From contig NZ_QGTD01000001.1 in assembly GCF_003176895.1 (NCBI RefSeq), forward strand, positions 62,001-126,000: a DNA stretch of 64,000 bases, given 5' to 3'. Made by a program: the position numbers and the translations under genes. Every line of letters starts with the position of its first letter. Position 1 is the stretch's first letter. This DNA comes from Gracilibacillus dipsosauri (GTDB lineage: Bacteria; Bacillota; Bacilli; Bacillales; Amphibacillaceae). Below the pieces are notes generated by a model. The model was not told where the DNA came from and did no database searches. It saw only the letters and a program-made list of their open reading frames with translations. Below are positions 27,101-34,347 of the stretch, in pieces.

Positions 27101-27832
27101 ATTATACCAATCTGATGATTCTGGTACATCTGTCTGCTCTCCCCAAATTTGTGGAGAAGATGGCGGTAAATCCGCATACCAATCATAGAAACTCAACATT
27201 TCGCCACCGATTAAGTTAATAAAGCGAGCACCGGAAGCATAGCTAATCATGGACATAGCTGGAATAGGAGTAAATCCTGCGATACGGTCCGGTCCATATT
27301 TTTTTATTGTATAAATTAATTGAGCTGAAATTAGTTCAAGTGCAGCCTCCCATGTTACTCTAACGTGACCACCCTTACCGCGTGCTTGTTTGTACAGCTT
27401 TGATTTCTCTTCATCTTCGACAATACTTGCCCATGCCTTCACTGGGTCTTCATGTACTTCTATTGCTTCTCTCCATAAGCGCCAAAGCTTGCCTCTCATA
27501 TAAGGATACTTGACACGAAGAGGACTATATTCATACCAAGAAAAGGAAGCACCACGTGGACATCCCCGCGGTTCAAATTCTGGCATATCAGGCCCACAGG
27601 ATGGATAATCCACCTGCTGATTCTCCCATGTGATGATGCCGTTTTTCACAAACACCTTCCAGCTACAAGAACCTGTACAGTTAACACCATGTGTGGTTCG
27701 CACAACCTTATCATGTGACCATCTGTTACGATACATATTCTCCCAGTCTCGATTTTTTTCTTCTAAAAGTGACCAATTTCCAGCATATTTTTCTACTGGT
27801 TTAAAATATCTCAAGCCAACCTTCCGTTTCAT
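24155..27832 (-). CDS. narG: Respiratory nitrate reductase alpha subunit (catalytic, molybdenum)
   Basis: This 1225-residue catalytic subunit binds Mo-bis-MGD. The N-terminal FS0 site shows His and three Cys (HGVNCTGSC...SCGPDMPEFEPRGCPRG, about residues 48-94). The Asp that ligates molybdenum is expected in YDWYADLPPSSPQ (about 215-227). MoCo-binding segments such as MWGSNVPLTRTPDAHF follow, and the molydopterin-dinucleotide-binding domain ends the protein. Length equals typical NarG. It is the first gene of narGHJI-nreABC, all in one direction. It reduces nitrate to nitrite at the cytoplasmic face. Confidence 0.96.
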   Translation of the reverse strand: MKRKVGLRYFKPVEKYAGNWSLLEEKNRDWENMYRNRWSHDKVVRTTHGVNCTGSCSWKVFVKNGIITWENQQVDYPSCGPDMPEFEPRGCPRGASFSWYEYSPLRVKYPYMRGKLWRLWREAIEVHEDPVKAWASIVEDEEKSKLYKQARGKGGHVRVTWEAALELISAQLIYTIKKYGPDRIAGFTPIPAMSMISYASGARFINLIGGEMLSFYDWYADLPPSSPQIWGEQTDVPESSDWYNAGYLIMWGSNVPLTRTPDAHFMTEVRYKGAKVVSVAPDYAENVKFADNWLSPNPGTDAALAQAMTHVILDDFYEQRKEPMFINYAKQYTDMPFLLLLDEEDGRLKAGRFLRASDLGYETEHADWKPVIYDERTKEMLVPNGTMGQRWEEGKQWNLKLENEDGTKVDPALSIVPLDAKWEEITFPFFDNQGNGTFNRPIPAKTITLKDGTVRKITTVYDLMISQYGVKKANSPLESQGYEDDKSHYTPAWQEKITGVKASIVTQVAREFAQNAIDTDGRSMIIMGAGINHWFNSDTIYRAILNLVILTASQGKNGGGWAHYVGQEKCRPIEGWSSIAFAKDWQGPPRLQNATSFFYFASDQWKYEEMGNDSLKSPTSKKIRYQHPADYNALAARLGWLPSYPQFNQNSLKLAEEAKKLGKTTKEEIIQHTVEKLKSNELSFAIEDPDAEENFPRSLFVWRSNLISSSAKGQEYFMKHLLGTHDGLLSKQNDEEKPEEIKWRQEEIEGKLDLLVALDFRMTATPMYADIVLPAATWYEKTDLSSTDMHPFVHPFNPAIDPLWESRSDWDIYRSLAKTFSKMAEERLPETYQDVVTAPLGHDSPSEMAQPNGLVKDWKKGEIEAIPGKTMPNIQIVERDYTKIYDKYVTLGPNIEKGKIGAHGVNFSVKEEYEELKLINGTHFDETIKNGLPKMETARQVANAMLHISSATNGAVSQRAYKSLEADTGMELKDISSDREAERITFDQITAQPREVIPTPVFTGSNKGKKRYSPFTTNIERLVPFRTLTGRQHFYIDHEIFIQFGESLPIYKPTLPPMVFGKHDQKVIGGKDALVLRYLTPHGKWNIHSTYQDNLHMLTLFRGGPTVWISDLDAKAHHIEDNDWLEVYNRNGVVTARAVVSHRMPQGTMFMYHAQDKHINVPGSELTGERGGSHNAPTRIHVKPTQMVGGYAQLSYGFNYYGPIGNQRDEYVAVRKMKEVDWLED

Positions 27833-27938
27833 CTCGATCTTTCACCCCATTCATTAATGCTAGGTTAATAATTTGTTAGGGAATCATTTATAACCTTTTC
27901 TAGTATCTATTATGAATGGAAATCATCACTTCTCCTAT

Positions 27939-27952
27939 TAGGGAATTTCCTA
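27939..27952 (-). promoter_or_regulatory. NreC-box-like palindrome upstream of narG
   Basis: TAGGG-AATT-TCCTA matches TAGGG-N4-CCCTA at nine of ten fixed positions. On the minus strand 24 nt separate it from CATAAT, a fair -10. The box lies 107-120 bp upstream of the narG ATG. A half site TAGGG also occurs at 27877-27881. Confidence 0.7.
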
Positions 27953-27984
27953 TTCATCCGGCAAAAGCCCCTTTAGTTTCGAAA

Positions 27985-28019
27985 TAAAAAAAGGAGCCTC
28001 CCTAAAGAAGGTCTCCGCT
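27985..28019 (-). terminator. Terminator of the Ric/ScdA gene
   Basis: GGAGACC...CTCC arms overlap the 3' end of the gene and are followed on the minus strand by TTTTTTTATTT. It separates the Ric gene from the narG promoter. Confidence 0.7.
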
Positions 28020-28709
28020 TTGTCTTACTTTTTTAAACAATACATGATTTTCGATATGAATATGATCACATGTGTCTTTTTCTAATTCATTTAGTCTTTT
28101 ATAAACTAGCTGAAAGGTGTTACACGCGTCTGCTGGTGGCTGGAAGTCATTTGTGATTTCCCTTAATTCATGTAATAAACCACCAGTTAGGTCATGCTTG
28201 CTTTCTAGCTCGAACAAATAAGCATCTACTTTTTTTCTAAGTTTTTCTGATGGTTCTGTTTGATAGGTTTCCAGTATTGGAAAGATATACTGATCCTCCT
28301 TATTCATCATGTTAAGAAGTTCTATACGCAATCTATCAAATAGCTGTTTCACTTTTCTTAGTTCCGTTTGTTTCTCTCCATGTACCATAGCCACTTTTTT
28401 CACAATTGAAGAAAGGCCTACTAATTCCTCTTTTAGATAACGATGATGCTTCATTTGGATATAATTGATTAAAGTGATTGTATCAAATGCTTTTGGCTTT
28501 AGACCGTGGTAATTCTTCTTCCGTGTTTCCACATCTTTAATTTCAAATAAAATCTTTTCTGGATCATACCCCCTTTTTGTTGCCGCTTCTTTTAGTGATG
28601 CTTTCCCATCACAATAGTAATCTATCCTTTTATGTCGAAATAAATCCGTTGTCTGAGGTAATTCGGCAACAATCTCCGATACTAGTGTATCAAGTGTTAT
28701 TTGAGGCAT
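28002..28709 (-). CDS. Iron-sulfur cluster repair di-iron protein (Ric/ScdA/YtfE)
   Basis: This 235-residue protein has an N-terminal DUF542 domain (about 1-60) and a hemerythrin-like four-helix bundle (about 75-230) with the His/Glu ligand pattern (LINYIQMKHHRYLKEE, VHGEKQTEL, MNKEDQYIFP, GGLLHELREI, HIHIENHVLFKK). Ric proteins restore iron-sulfur clusters damaged by NO or peroxide. The DUF542 core reads IDYYCDG, one Cys where many members have two. It lies upstream of narG in the same direction and has an NreC-box-like site, so it would be made with nitrate reductase to counter NO. Confidence 0.92.
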   Translation of the reverse strand: MPQITLDTLVSEIVAELPQTTDLFRHKRIDYYCDGKASLKEAATKRGYDPEKILFEIKDVETRKKNYHGLKPKAFDTITLINYIQMKHHRYLKEELVGLSSIVKKVAMVHGEKQTELRKVKQLFDRLRIELLNMMNKEDQYIFPILETYQTEPSEKLRKKVDAYLFELESKHDLTGGLLHELREITNDFQPPADACNTFQLVYKRLNELEKDTCDHIHIENHVLFKKVRQSGDLL

Positions 28710-28781
28710 TTCCTCCCATCCTCTCCTCGTATTCTCCCTATCTCTTCCTCAATATAAGGAAAACAGCTAGAAGTCGTCTAT

Positions 28782-28795
28782 TCGGAAATTCCCTA
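28782..28795 (-). promoter_or_regulatory. NreC-box-like site upstream of the Ric gene
   Basis: TCGGA-AATT-CCCTA keeps one perfect half and three of five bases of the other. On the minus strand the sequence TATATT follows after 25 nt as a candidate -10. The site is weaker than the others in palindromy but has the same spacing. Confidence 0.5.
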
Positions 28796-28863
28796 TAATC
28801 CGTTTAAAAAATGAGTATAAATTTTTCATGAGGTTCCCTATAAGCAAACCACCTATATTCATT

Positions 28864-28877
28864 CAGGGAATTCCCTA
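28864..28877 (+). promoter_or_regulatory. NreC-box-like palindrome upstream of the hemerythrin gene
   Basis: CAGGG-AATT-CCCTA differs from TAGGG-N4-CCCTA at one position and contains the perfect palindrome AGGGAATTCCCT. TACGAT follows after 24 nt as a candidate -10. A further half site, TTCCCTA near 28833-28839, lies between the two divergent genes. Confidence 0.65.
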
Positions 28878-29005
28878 ATCTTAAAAACTTCTATGCTATG
28901 CTACGATAAAGTAAGACTTAGGATGGTGGATAGTTATCAAACTATCAACGGAATAGTAAGCTCAATGACAAGAAAAAAACGAAAATGATTGAGGAGGAAT
29001 GCTTC

Positions 29006-29431
29006 ATGACAGGACCATCTTTAAAACAATTACATGCTCATCATGCAATTCATGCAGGTGCACTTGCTGGGGCGATTGCGAAGACGGAGGAGCTCAAGCA
29101 ATTCATGCGTGAAGAGAATGTAGATAAAATTAATATGGCTGTTTCTGAATTGCTTGATTATTGGGAAAGTAGAATTATTAGTCATGCCGATGCAGAAGAG
29201 GAGGAGAATGGGTTTTATCAAGAGATTATAGAGCTTAAGCCTTTATTAAAAGAGGAAATTGTGGCATTAAAACGGGATCACAATCTACTGAGAACCATTG
29301 CTGAACAAATAAAAACACAAATGGAGGAGGAAGGCTTCTCTATAGAGATACTGGAAAAATTTCAAGCATTGATTATTGTGAACGAAATTCATAGCCACGA
29401 TGAGGAGCAAATCTTATTAGCAAATGAGTAA
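29006..29431 (+). CDS. Hemerythrin-like HHE protein of the nitrate island
   Basis: This 141-residue four-helix-bundle protein has a hemerythrin ligand pattern: LHAHHAIHAGAL, SHADAEEEENGF, LKRDHNLLRT and EIHSHDEEQIL place His and Glu on four helices for a di-iron site. The ATG at 29006 follows GAGGAGG at good spacing; the frame is open seven codons upstream. It is divergent from the Ric gene and carries its own NreC-box-like site. A role in NO or oxygen binding during nitrate respiration is inferred. Confidence 0.85.
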   Translation: MTGPSLKQLHAHHAIHAGALAGAIAKTEELKQFMREENVDKINMAVSELLDYWESRIISHADAEEEENGFYQEIIELKPLLKEEIVALKRDHNLLRTIAEQIKTQMEEEGFSIEILEKFQALIIVNEIHSHDEEQILLANE

Positions 29432-29465
29432 AGTGATAAGTAAATTGTTCACTTATCACTTTTCA
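29431..29465. terminator. Bidirectional terminator between convergent genes
   Basis: The 11-bp perfect stem AAGTGATAAGT / ACTTATCACTT with a 9-nt loop lies between the hemerythrin gene and the O-methyltransferase gene, and it contains the methyltransferase stop codon. T-rich sequence follows on the plus strand. Confidence 0.7.
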
Positions 29466-30093
29466 CTTTTGAAATAGTTAGCCCATCTCCAATTGGAAGG
29501 ATAATCGATTCTAATTTAGGATGACTAGCAACTTTTTGGTTAAATTGCTTCATCCGTTCTGTACGTGGCTTTGGCTCGATACTAGCATCTGCTACACTAC
29601 CAGCTGCTAGCACATTATCGGCGATCGCTAAAGCGTCCGGTTCTGCTAGCTTGATACAATAATCTAAATAGTTCTCATAATTCCCTTTATCTGCATCAAT
29701 AAAGAAAAAATCAAATTTTTTATTTTCAGAAGCTAATTTTTCAAGGCTTTTGAGAGCAGGCCCAGTAATATAATTAACTTGATTGCCATAGCCTGCTTTT
29801 TTTAGATTTTTATGTGCAAGTGTTGCATATTTTTCTTCTAACTCCAGCGAGGTTATTCTGCCATTCTTCTGAAATCCTCTTGCAAGGCAAATTCCGCTAT
29901 AGCCTGCAAGCGCCCCTATTTCTAGTAGATTTTTTGCCCCTGAAATAGATACAAGCATGGTTAAGAGCTTGCCTGAAGAAGGCGATACCGAGATAGATGG
30001 CATGTCATTTTCCTTAATAGATTCTATAACTTCTTCTAATAATGGGTCCTGTTTGGCAAACAGATTATCTATATATTGATTGACCTTTTTCAT
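29449..30093 (-). CDS. O-methyltransferase (class I SAM-dependent, CCoAMT-like)
   Basis: This 214-residue enzyme has the SAM-binding GALAGYSGICLA motif near residues 58-69, acidic SLELEEKYA, and the metal-binding FFIDADKGNYENYL segment near 129-142, followed by IADNVLAAG. These mark the caffeoyl-CoA/catechol O-methyltransferase family (YrrM-like in Bacillus). It is the last gene of a three-gene run with fosB and a dehydrogenase (gaps 17 and 23 bp). The substrate is unknown. Confidence 0.88.
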   Translation of the reverse strand: MKKVNQYIDNLFAKQDPLLEEVIESIKENDMPSISVSPSSGKLLTMLVSISGAKNLLEIGALAGYSGICLARGFQKNGRITSLELEEKYATLAHKNLKKAGYGNQVNYITGPALKSLEKLASENKKFDFFFIDADKGNYENYLDYCIKLAEPDALAIADNVLAAGSVADASIEPKPRTERMKQFNQKVASHPKLESIILPIGDGLTISKVKSDK

Positions 30094-30116
30094 GTCCCTT
30101 CCACTCCTTTTTATCC

Positions 30117-30539
30117 TTATAAATAAAACTCCATATGCTTCTTACTTTGTTGATAATAATGTAGTCTATCCTCTAAAGTTCCTGTATGGAACTCAAACTT
30201 ATGCCCATCTGGATCGGTAAAATAAATAGATTTCTTATCACGCGTATCTCTTTCTCTACCTGAAAGTATATTTACATCTAATTCTTTTAATTTGTTGTAA
30301 ATTTCGCTATATTCCTTCTCCTCAATAGAAAAGGCAATATGTGTATAAGAGCTATGAATCTCATTACGAGGAATATTTTTTTCCTCATTCAATGCAAGCC
30401 ACATCCCAAGTAAATCAAAATAAGCTGTCGTATTTCCTTTTACTAATAGCTTTGCTTCGAACACATCCCGATAAAACTTTATCGATTTTTCCAAATTAGA
30501 AACGGAAAATAATAGATGATTTAATCCCTTAATTGGCAA
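30117..30539 (-). CDS. fosB: Metallothiol transferase FosB (fosfomycin resistance)
   Basis: This 140-residue VOC-fold enzyme agrees closely with FosB of B. subtilis as I remember it: [11 protein letters not shown] at the start, a stretch around [17 protein letters not shown]-like loop and [18 protein letters not shown]. Metal ligands are His8, His67 and Glu116. FosB adds bacillithiol (or cysteine) to fosfomycin and opens its epoxide, giving resistance. The start is a TTG. It lies between a dehydrogenase and a methyltransferase gene in one transcription unit. Confidence 0.93.
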   Translation of the reverse strand: MPIKGLNHLLFSVSNLEKSIKFYRDVFEAKLLVKGNTTAYFDLLGMWLALNEEKNIPRNEIHSSYTHIAFSIEEKEYSEIYNKLKELDVNILSGRERDTRDKKSIYFTDPDGHKFEFHTGTLEDRLHYYQQSKKHMEFYL

Positions 30540-30556
30540 GCTACATCCGCCCTTTC

Positions 30557-31546
30557 TTAAGTCTCCTCCTGCATATGGACAATCATTTTTCCTCGCACGT
30601 GTCGGCCCTTTAATTTCTTTAGTCCTTCAGGCAACTCTTTACGGGAAAGAACTTCCGTTACCATGGCATCAAGCCTTTTATCCTTCACCCTTTGCATTAA
30701 TTCTTGCGCCATGTAAGCTAAATTTCTCCTTGCACGTGCAGATCCACTTTGATGGGCAGCCCCTAGCGCTACTTCATGGATGGATGGAGATAAGGTAAAA
30801 GGCTTCACGTCAGAAGTGTCAGGTCCTCCTGCTATATAGGCTAATTGACCAGAAAAAGTAAGGCGTTTTAGGTCTTCTGTTGCTTCTTTTCGTCCTACTG
30901 TATTCAAAATAAGGTCAACACCTTCACCATTTGTCTCGTCTAAGATTCGGCTAGTTACATCCTCTGTGCGATAGTCAATGGCTATATCTGCACCAAGCTG
31001 TTTAACCCAAGAATGGTTATAGGAAGAGGCCGTGGTAAAAACTTTTAATCCTAATTCTTTAGCTAGCTGAATCGCGAATCCCCCTACTCCACCAGATCCG
31101 GCATGGATTAAGATAGATTTTTTCTGAAAATGGTTTAATTTTTGTACAATTCCTTCATATGCTGTCATTCCTGCACAGAGAATGGTAGCAGCTTGATCAA
31201 AAGAAACACCATCAGGGATTTTTGCTGTAACATCTGAATCTACTACTGCTTTTTCAGCAAAGGCGCCATTATTCGATAAATTAGTATGACAGGCCACACG
31301 ATCTCCTCTATTAAATCCATGTACTTCTGAACCTATTTCTACAACCTCTCCTGTTAAATCAACCCCAACTACATGTGGATACTTCCAATACGGATTGCCA
31401 TTTTCGATCATTTTATAATCGACTGGGTTTAATGCCGTACTGATAATTTTTACAACCAATTGATTTTTTTCAGGACTAACATCCGCGATTTCCCCCCACG
31501 TTAGGTTTTCTATCTTTCCAGGTTCTTCTATATACCATGCCTTCAT
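30557..31546 (-). CDS. Zinc-type alcohol dehydrogenase/quinone oxidoreductase-like (MDR family)
   Basis: This 329-residue medium-chain reductase has a GroES-like N-terminus ([39 protein letters not shown]) and a Rossmann fold with [19 protein letters not shown] near residue 145. The catalytic zinc ligands of true alcohol dehydrogenases are not evident, so it is probably an NADPH-dependent quinone or enal reductase. It is first in a run with fosB and an O-methyltransferase and divergent from an AraC-type regulator 145 bp away that may control it. Confidence 0.87.
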   Translation of the reverse strand: MKAWYIEEPGKIENLTWGEIADVSPEKNQLVVKIISTALNPVDYKMIENGNPYWKYPHVVGVDLTGEVVEIGSEVHGFNRGDRVACHTNLSNNGAFAEKAVVDSDVTAKIPDGVSFDQAATILCAGMTAYEGIVQKLNHFQKKSILIHAGSGGVGGFAIQLAKELGLKVFTTASSYNHSWVKQLGADIAIDYRTEDVTSRILDETNGEGVDLILNTVGRKEATEDLKRLTFSGQLAYIAGGPDTSDVKPFTLSPSIHEVALGAAHQSGSARARRNLAYMAQELMQRVKDKRLDAMVTEVLSRKELPEGLKKLKGRHVRGKMIVHMQEET

Positions 31547-31691
31547 CTATTCTCAACTCCTTTTTTCACCCTGTTTTAACATTATGATACCATCTTTATC
31601 CAGATCACTAAATCATATTGCATCTGTTGTTCATGAAAGTGATGTTATTATGATAAAATATATTTAACTTTGCTAGGAATGGAGGGAATGG

Positions 31692-32513
31692 TTGATTATG
31701 ACAGAATTTCTAACCTATCATCCACCACCACCTTTGTCGGATTATGTTCATATCTTTTGGTACAGCAATGGACTTCAATCACCCCACGAAAAAGAACGCG
31801 TACTCCCGGATGGATCAATAGAATTAGTGATCAATTTACGAGAAGATATCATCAAGCTATATGATAAAGAGACGCATGATCACTTTACAAGTTATCAGGG
31901 GAGCATCATTTCTGGTCCTCATTCAGATTTTGTTGTGATCGATACCGCAAGTCAAACGAATACGGTAGGTATTCATTTTAAGCCTGGAGGTGCTTTTCCT
32001 TTTTTCCCAGTTGCGATTTACGAGTTATGGAATACCCATCTTTCTTTGGAGCAATTATGGGGCGATAAAGTAAAGGCATTACGTGAAAGGCTACTTGAGG
32101 CTCGCTCACCTACTTTTATGTTCCACATCTTGGAGCAATTTTTAATAAAGATGAAAAAGGATACAACCAACCACCCAATTATCACCTATGCCCTAGCTAA
32201 ATTTCAATCACCAGAATATCCGCTTCGAATTAGCGATATCACTGATCAAATCAATCTAAGCCCTCGGCACTTTATCGATATTTTCAAAAAAGAAGTTGGT
32301 CTGACACCTAAGCAATTTTGGCGTGTACAACGATTTCAACATATCCTCAGCTCCATTCACAAAGTAGATTCAATTGATTGGATGGATATCGCACTAGCAT
32401 GTGGATATTATGATCAGGCCCATTTCATTCACGATTTCCGTTCCTTTTCAGGCATAAAACCAACAGCCTATCAATCGAATCAAGATTTTAAAAATCACGT
32501 TCCGCTTTTTTAG
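31692..32513 (+). CDS. AraC-family transcriptional regulator
   Basis: This protein of about 273 residues has an N-terminal DUF6597-like domain (HPPPPLSDYVHIFWYSNG; residues about 8-150) and a C-terminal AraC HTH pair (about 165-265: LRISDITDQINLSPRHFIDIFKKEVGL, then DIALACGYYDQAHFIHDFRSFSGIKP). The TTG at 31692 has GGAGG six bases upstream; an ATG two codons later has less suitable spacing. It is divergent from the dehydrogenase-fosB run and followed by a VOC gene 82 bp downstream. Confidence 0.88.
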   Translation: MIMTEFLTYHPPPPLSDYVHIFWYSNGLQSPHEKERVLPDGSIELVINLREDIIKLYDKETHDHFTSYQGSIISGPHSDFVVIDTASQTNTVGIHFKPGGAFPFFPVAIYELWNTHLSLEQLWGDKVKALRERLLEARSPTFMFHILEQFLIKMKKDTTNHPIITYALAKFQSPEYPLRISDITDQINLSPRHFIDIFKKEVGLTPKQFWRVQRFQHILSSIHKVDSIDWMDIALACGYYDQAHFIHDFRSFSGIKPTAYQSNQDFKNHVPLF

Positions 32514-32595
32514 ATAGGTCATTTTTTTACAATAATAAATGACATGTGCTGATTATAATGAATGTAACAAATATTTTTGAATGGAGGAGATTATT

Positions 32596-33021
32596 ATGTA
32601 TCCTATTCCTAGAGGCCATCACACTGTAGCACCCTATATGATTATTAGAGAAGCTGCCAAAGCGATAGAATTTTATAAGAAGGCATTTGGTGCAAGTGAG
32701 GTAATGTGCCTAAAAAATGATAATGGAAAGATAAAGCATGCAGAAATTAAAATTGGGGATTCCATCATCATGATAGTGGACGAGTTCCCAGACTTTGAAT
32801 TAATGCGCGGTCCCCAGTCGCTTGGTGGTTCTTCTATGCATATTTTCCTTTATGTAGAAGATGTAGACTCTCTCTACCGGCAAGCAATGGAAGCTGGTGC
32901 AAAAGAGTTAGCACCAGTAGAGGATCAAGCAGATGGAGATAGGCGAGGAGGATTAATCGATCCATTTGGACATATTTGGTGGATGGCCACACATGTGAAG
33001 GATGTTCGATTAGAGGGATAA
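32596..33021 (+). CDS. PhnB-like VOC (glyoxalase/bleomycin-resistance fold) protein
   Basis: This 141-residue protein has paired VOC motifs: PYMIIREAAKAIEFYKKAFGA at the start, then HAEIKIGDSIIMI, HIFLYVEDVDSLYRQA and GGLIDPFGHIWWMATH at the end. It belongs to the PhnB/YdcJ-like group, whose substrates are mostly unknown. The ATG at 32596 follows GGAGGAG six bases upstream; the five-codon extension has no such site. It lies downstream of the AraC gene in the same direction. Confidence 0.85.
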   Translation: MYPIPRGHHTVAPYMIIREAAKAIEFYKKAFGASEVMCLKNDNGKIKHAEIKIGDSIIMIVDEFPDFELMRGPQSLGGSSMHIFLYVEDVDSLYRQAMEAGAKELAPVEDQADGDRRGGLIDPFGHIWWMATHVKDVRLEG

Positions 33022-33025
33022 TTCG

Positions 33026-33056
33026 GGGCGGGCGTTTGACAATGTCCGCCCTTTTC
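33026..33056 (+). terminator. Terminator of the VOC gene
   Basis: GGGCGG(GC) pairs with (GT)CCGCCC around a loop and is followed by TTTTCTATT. It lies between convergent genes. Confidence 0.8.
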
Positions 33057-33058
33057 TA

Positions 33059-33529
33059 TTATAAAATTAGATCCTTCCCAAAATAGATGGTCACTAGCGT
33101 TAACCCCAATAGAACGATATTCTCTACCGTTCCACCAGTTTTTGTTGTGATTGGGAAGCGAATGGTGATACTGACTGGATAAAAAAGCTTAATTCCATTT
33201 TTCGTTGCAGCATCCAAAATAAAATGGCTTACCATTCCTACCAGAACTCCCATAATAATCGATGAATTATCTGTGAAAAGAGTTAATAAATAGCCAACTA
33301 GTAACAAAAATAAGAGGCTATGGGTAAAGGTTCTGTGGCCAAATATTGTATTGATTACTTTTGAAATAAGCGGAAACCTTCTACCAATTTTACTTCCACC
33401 ATGGCAAATGTCAGGCAAAACAGCCCCAAAAGCCCCTGCAATAATAAAAATAGTAGGGTCATAGTGTTGATAATGGACAACAGCGGCAGCCGATGCTATC
33501 CCTCCCATAATATGTGTCTTTCCTGTCAT
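33059..33529 (-). CDS. YdjM-like membrane-bound metal-dependent hydrolase family protein
   Basis: This 156-residue membrane protein belongs to the DUF457/YdjM family. It starts with MTGKTHIMGGIAS, has DICHGGSKIGRR near residue 41, HRTFTHSLLFL near 66 and SHFILDAAT near 102; these His/Asp motifs are the conserved metal-binding set. Several hydrophobic helices surround them. Family members include phospholipase-like and LexA-regulated proteins; function here is unknown. Confidence 0.85.
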   Translation of the reverse strand: MTGKTHIMGGIASAAAVVHYQHYDPTIFIIAGAFGAVLPDICHGGSKIGRRFPLISKVINTIFGHRTFTHSLLFLLLVGYLLTLFTDNSSIIMGVLVGMVSHFILDAATKNGIKLFYPVSITIRFPITTKTGGTVENIVLLGLTLVTIYFGKDLIL

Positions 33530-33610
33530 TTTACTTCTCCTTATATGTACTGTCTTTAGTAGTGATTGATGCAGATAAGGAAACGTTTGTTCTTATTTTA
33601 GCATAGTTTA

Positions 33611-34315
33611 TTAGTATAGGAAAGCATTAGTTTTGGTATATTTTCCGCCATGGTAGCAATAATAGGTGTTCGCATCAAGTTTTTTTAATTTTGCTAATGA
33701 CTTTTTTGCATCCTCCATATTTAAACAATAATCAGGATTAGCGATCATAAGCTTGTGATCCTGATGAACTGCGGCATCCCCTGTAATTACACTGTTTAAA
33801 TGAGGGAAGAACAAAGAAATATGGCCTGATGTATGCCCTGGTGTGGCAACAACCTCACAACTTTTATCTAAGATTAGATCACCATTATAGACAACTCTAT
33901 CAACTGAAACATGTTTCTGTTCTTTCAGTTGGCTTATAAACGATTTTCCAAACTCTTGGAGTTCTTTTGGCATGTGCTGTTGCATCTCTTCAGCTTGCTT
34001 CAACCTTTCAGATTTAACCTGCCCGCTAATGTATTTAGATTCTGTGTCACTTGCTATTATATTTATCCAAGGAAATTGATCCTTAAATTCTCGCAATGAA
34101 CCGATATGATCCATGTCATAATGGGTAATAATAATATTTTTTAATTGACCTATTTGGTAGTGATTTTTAATGATCGCTTCCTCAATTAACTTTAAACAAA
34201 AGGGATATCCCGTATCCACTAAGGTGAGCTCACCCCTCGATTCTATTAAACTAGGATAAATATAATCCTTTTGGTCATTAAATTCGACTTTTATTGGTAA
34301 TTCTATTATTTTCAT
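33611..34315 (-). CDS. Metallo-beta-lactamase-fold hydrolase with a variant metal motif
   Basis: This 234-residue MBL-fold enzyme contains the metal motif as THYDMDHIGSL near residues 62-72, so the usual HxHxDH reads HxDxDH. Later ligands are His in TPGHTSGHISL (about 161) and Asp in ITGDAA (about 181), with a final His in YCYHGGKYT. It has no signal peptide. Loss of one His is seen in some family branches and may alter metal use. Substrate unknown. A minus-strand neighbour encoding a NERD protein starts 33 bp upstream. Confidence 0.87.
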   Translation of the reverse strand: MKIIELPIKVEFNDQKDYIYPSLIESRGELTLVDTGYPFCLKLIEEAIIKNHYQIGQLKNIIITHYDMDHIGSLREFKDQFPWINIIASDTESKYISGQVKSERLKQAEEMQQHMPKELQEFGKSFISQLKEQKHVSVDRVVYNGDLILDKSCEVVATPGHTSGHISLFFPHLNSVITGDAAVHQDHKLMIANPDYCLNMEDAKKSLAKLKKLDANTYYCYHGGKYTKTNAFLY

Positions 34316-34347
34316 TTCTTCACCTCTTTCAAAAATTGTCCATTATT

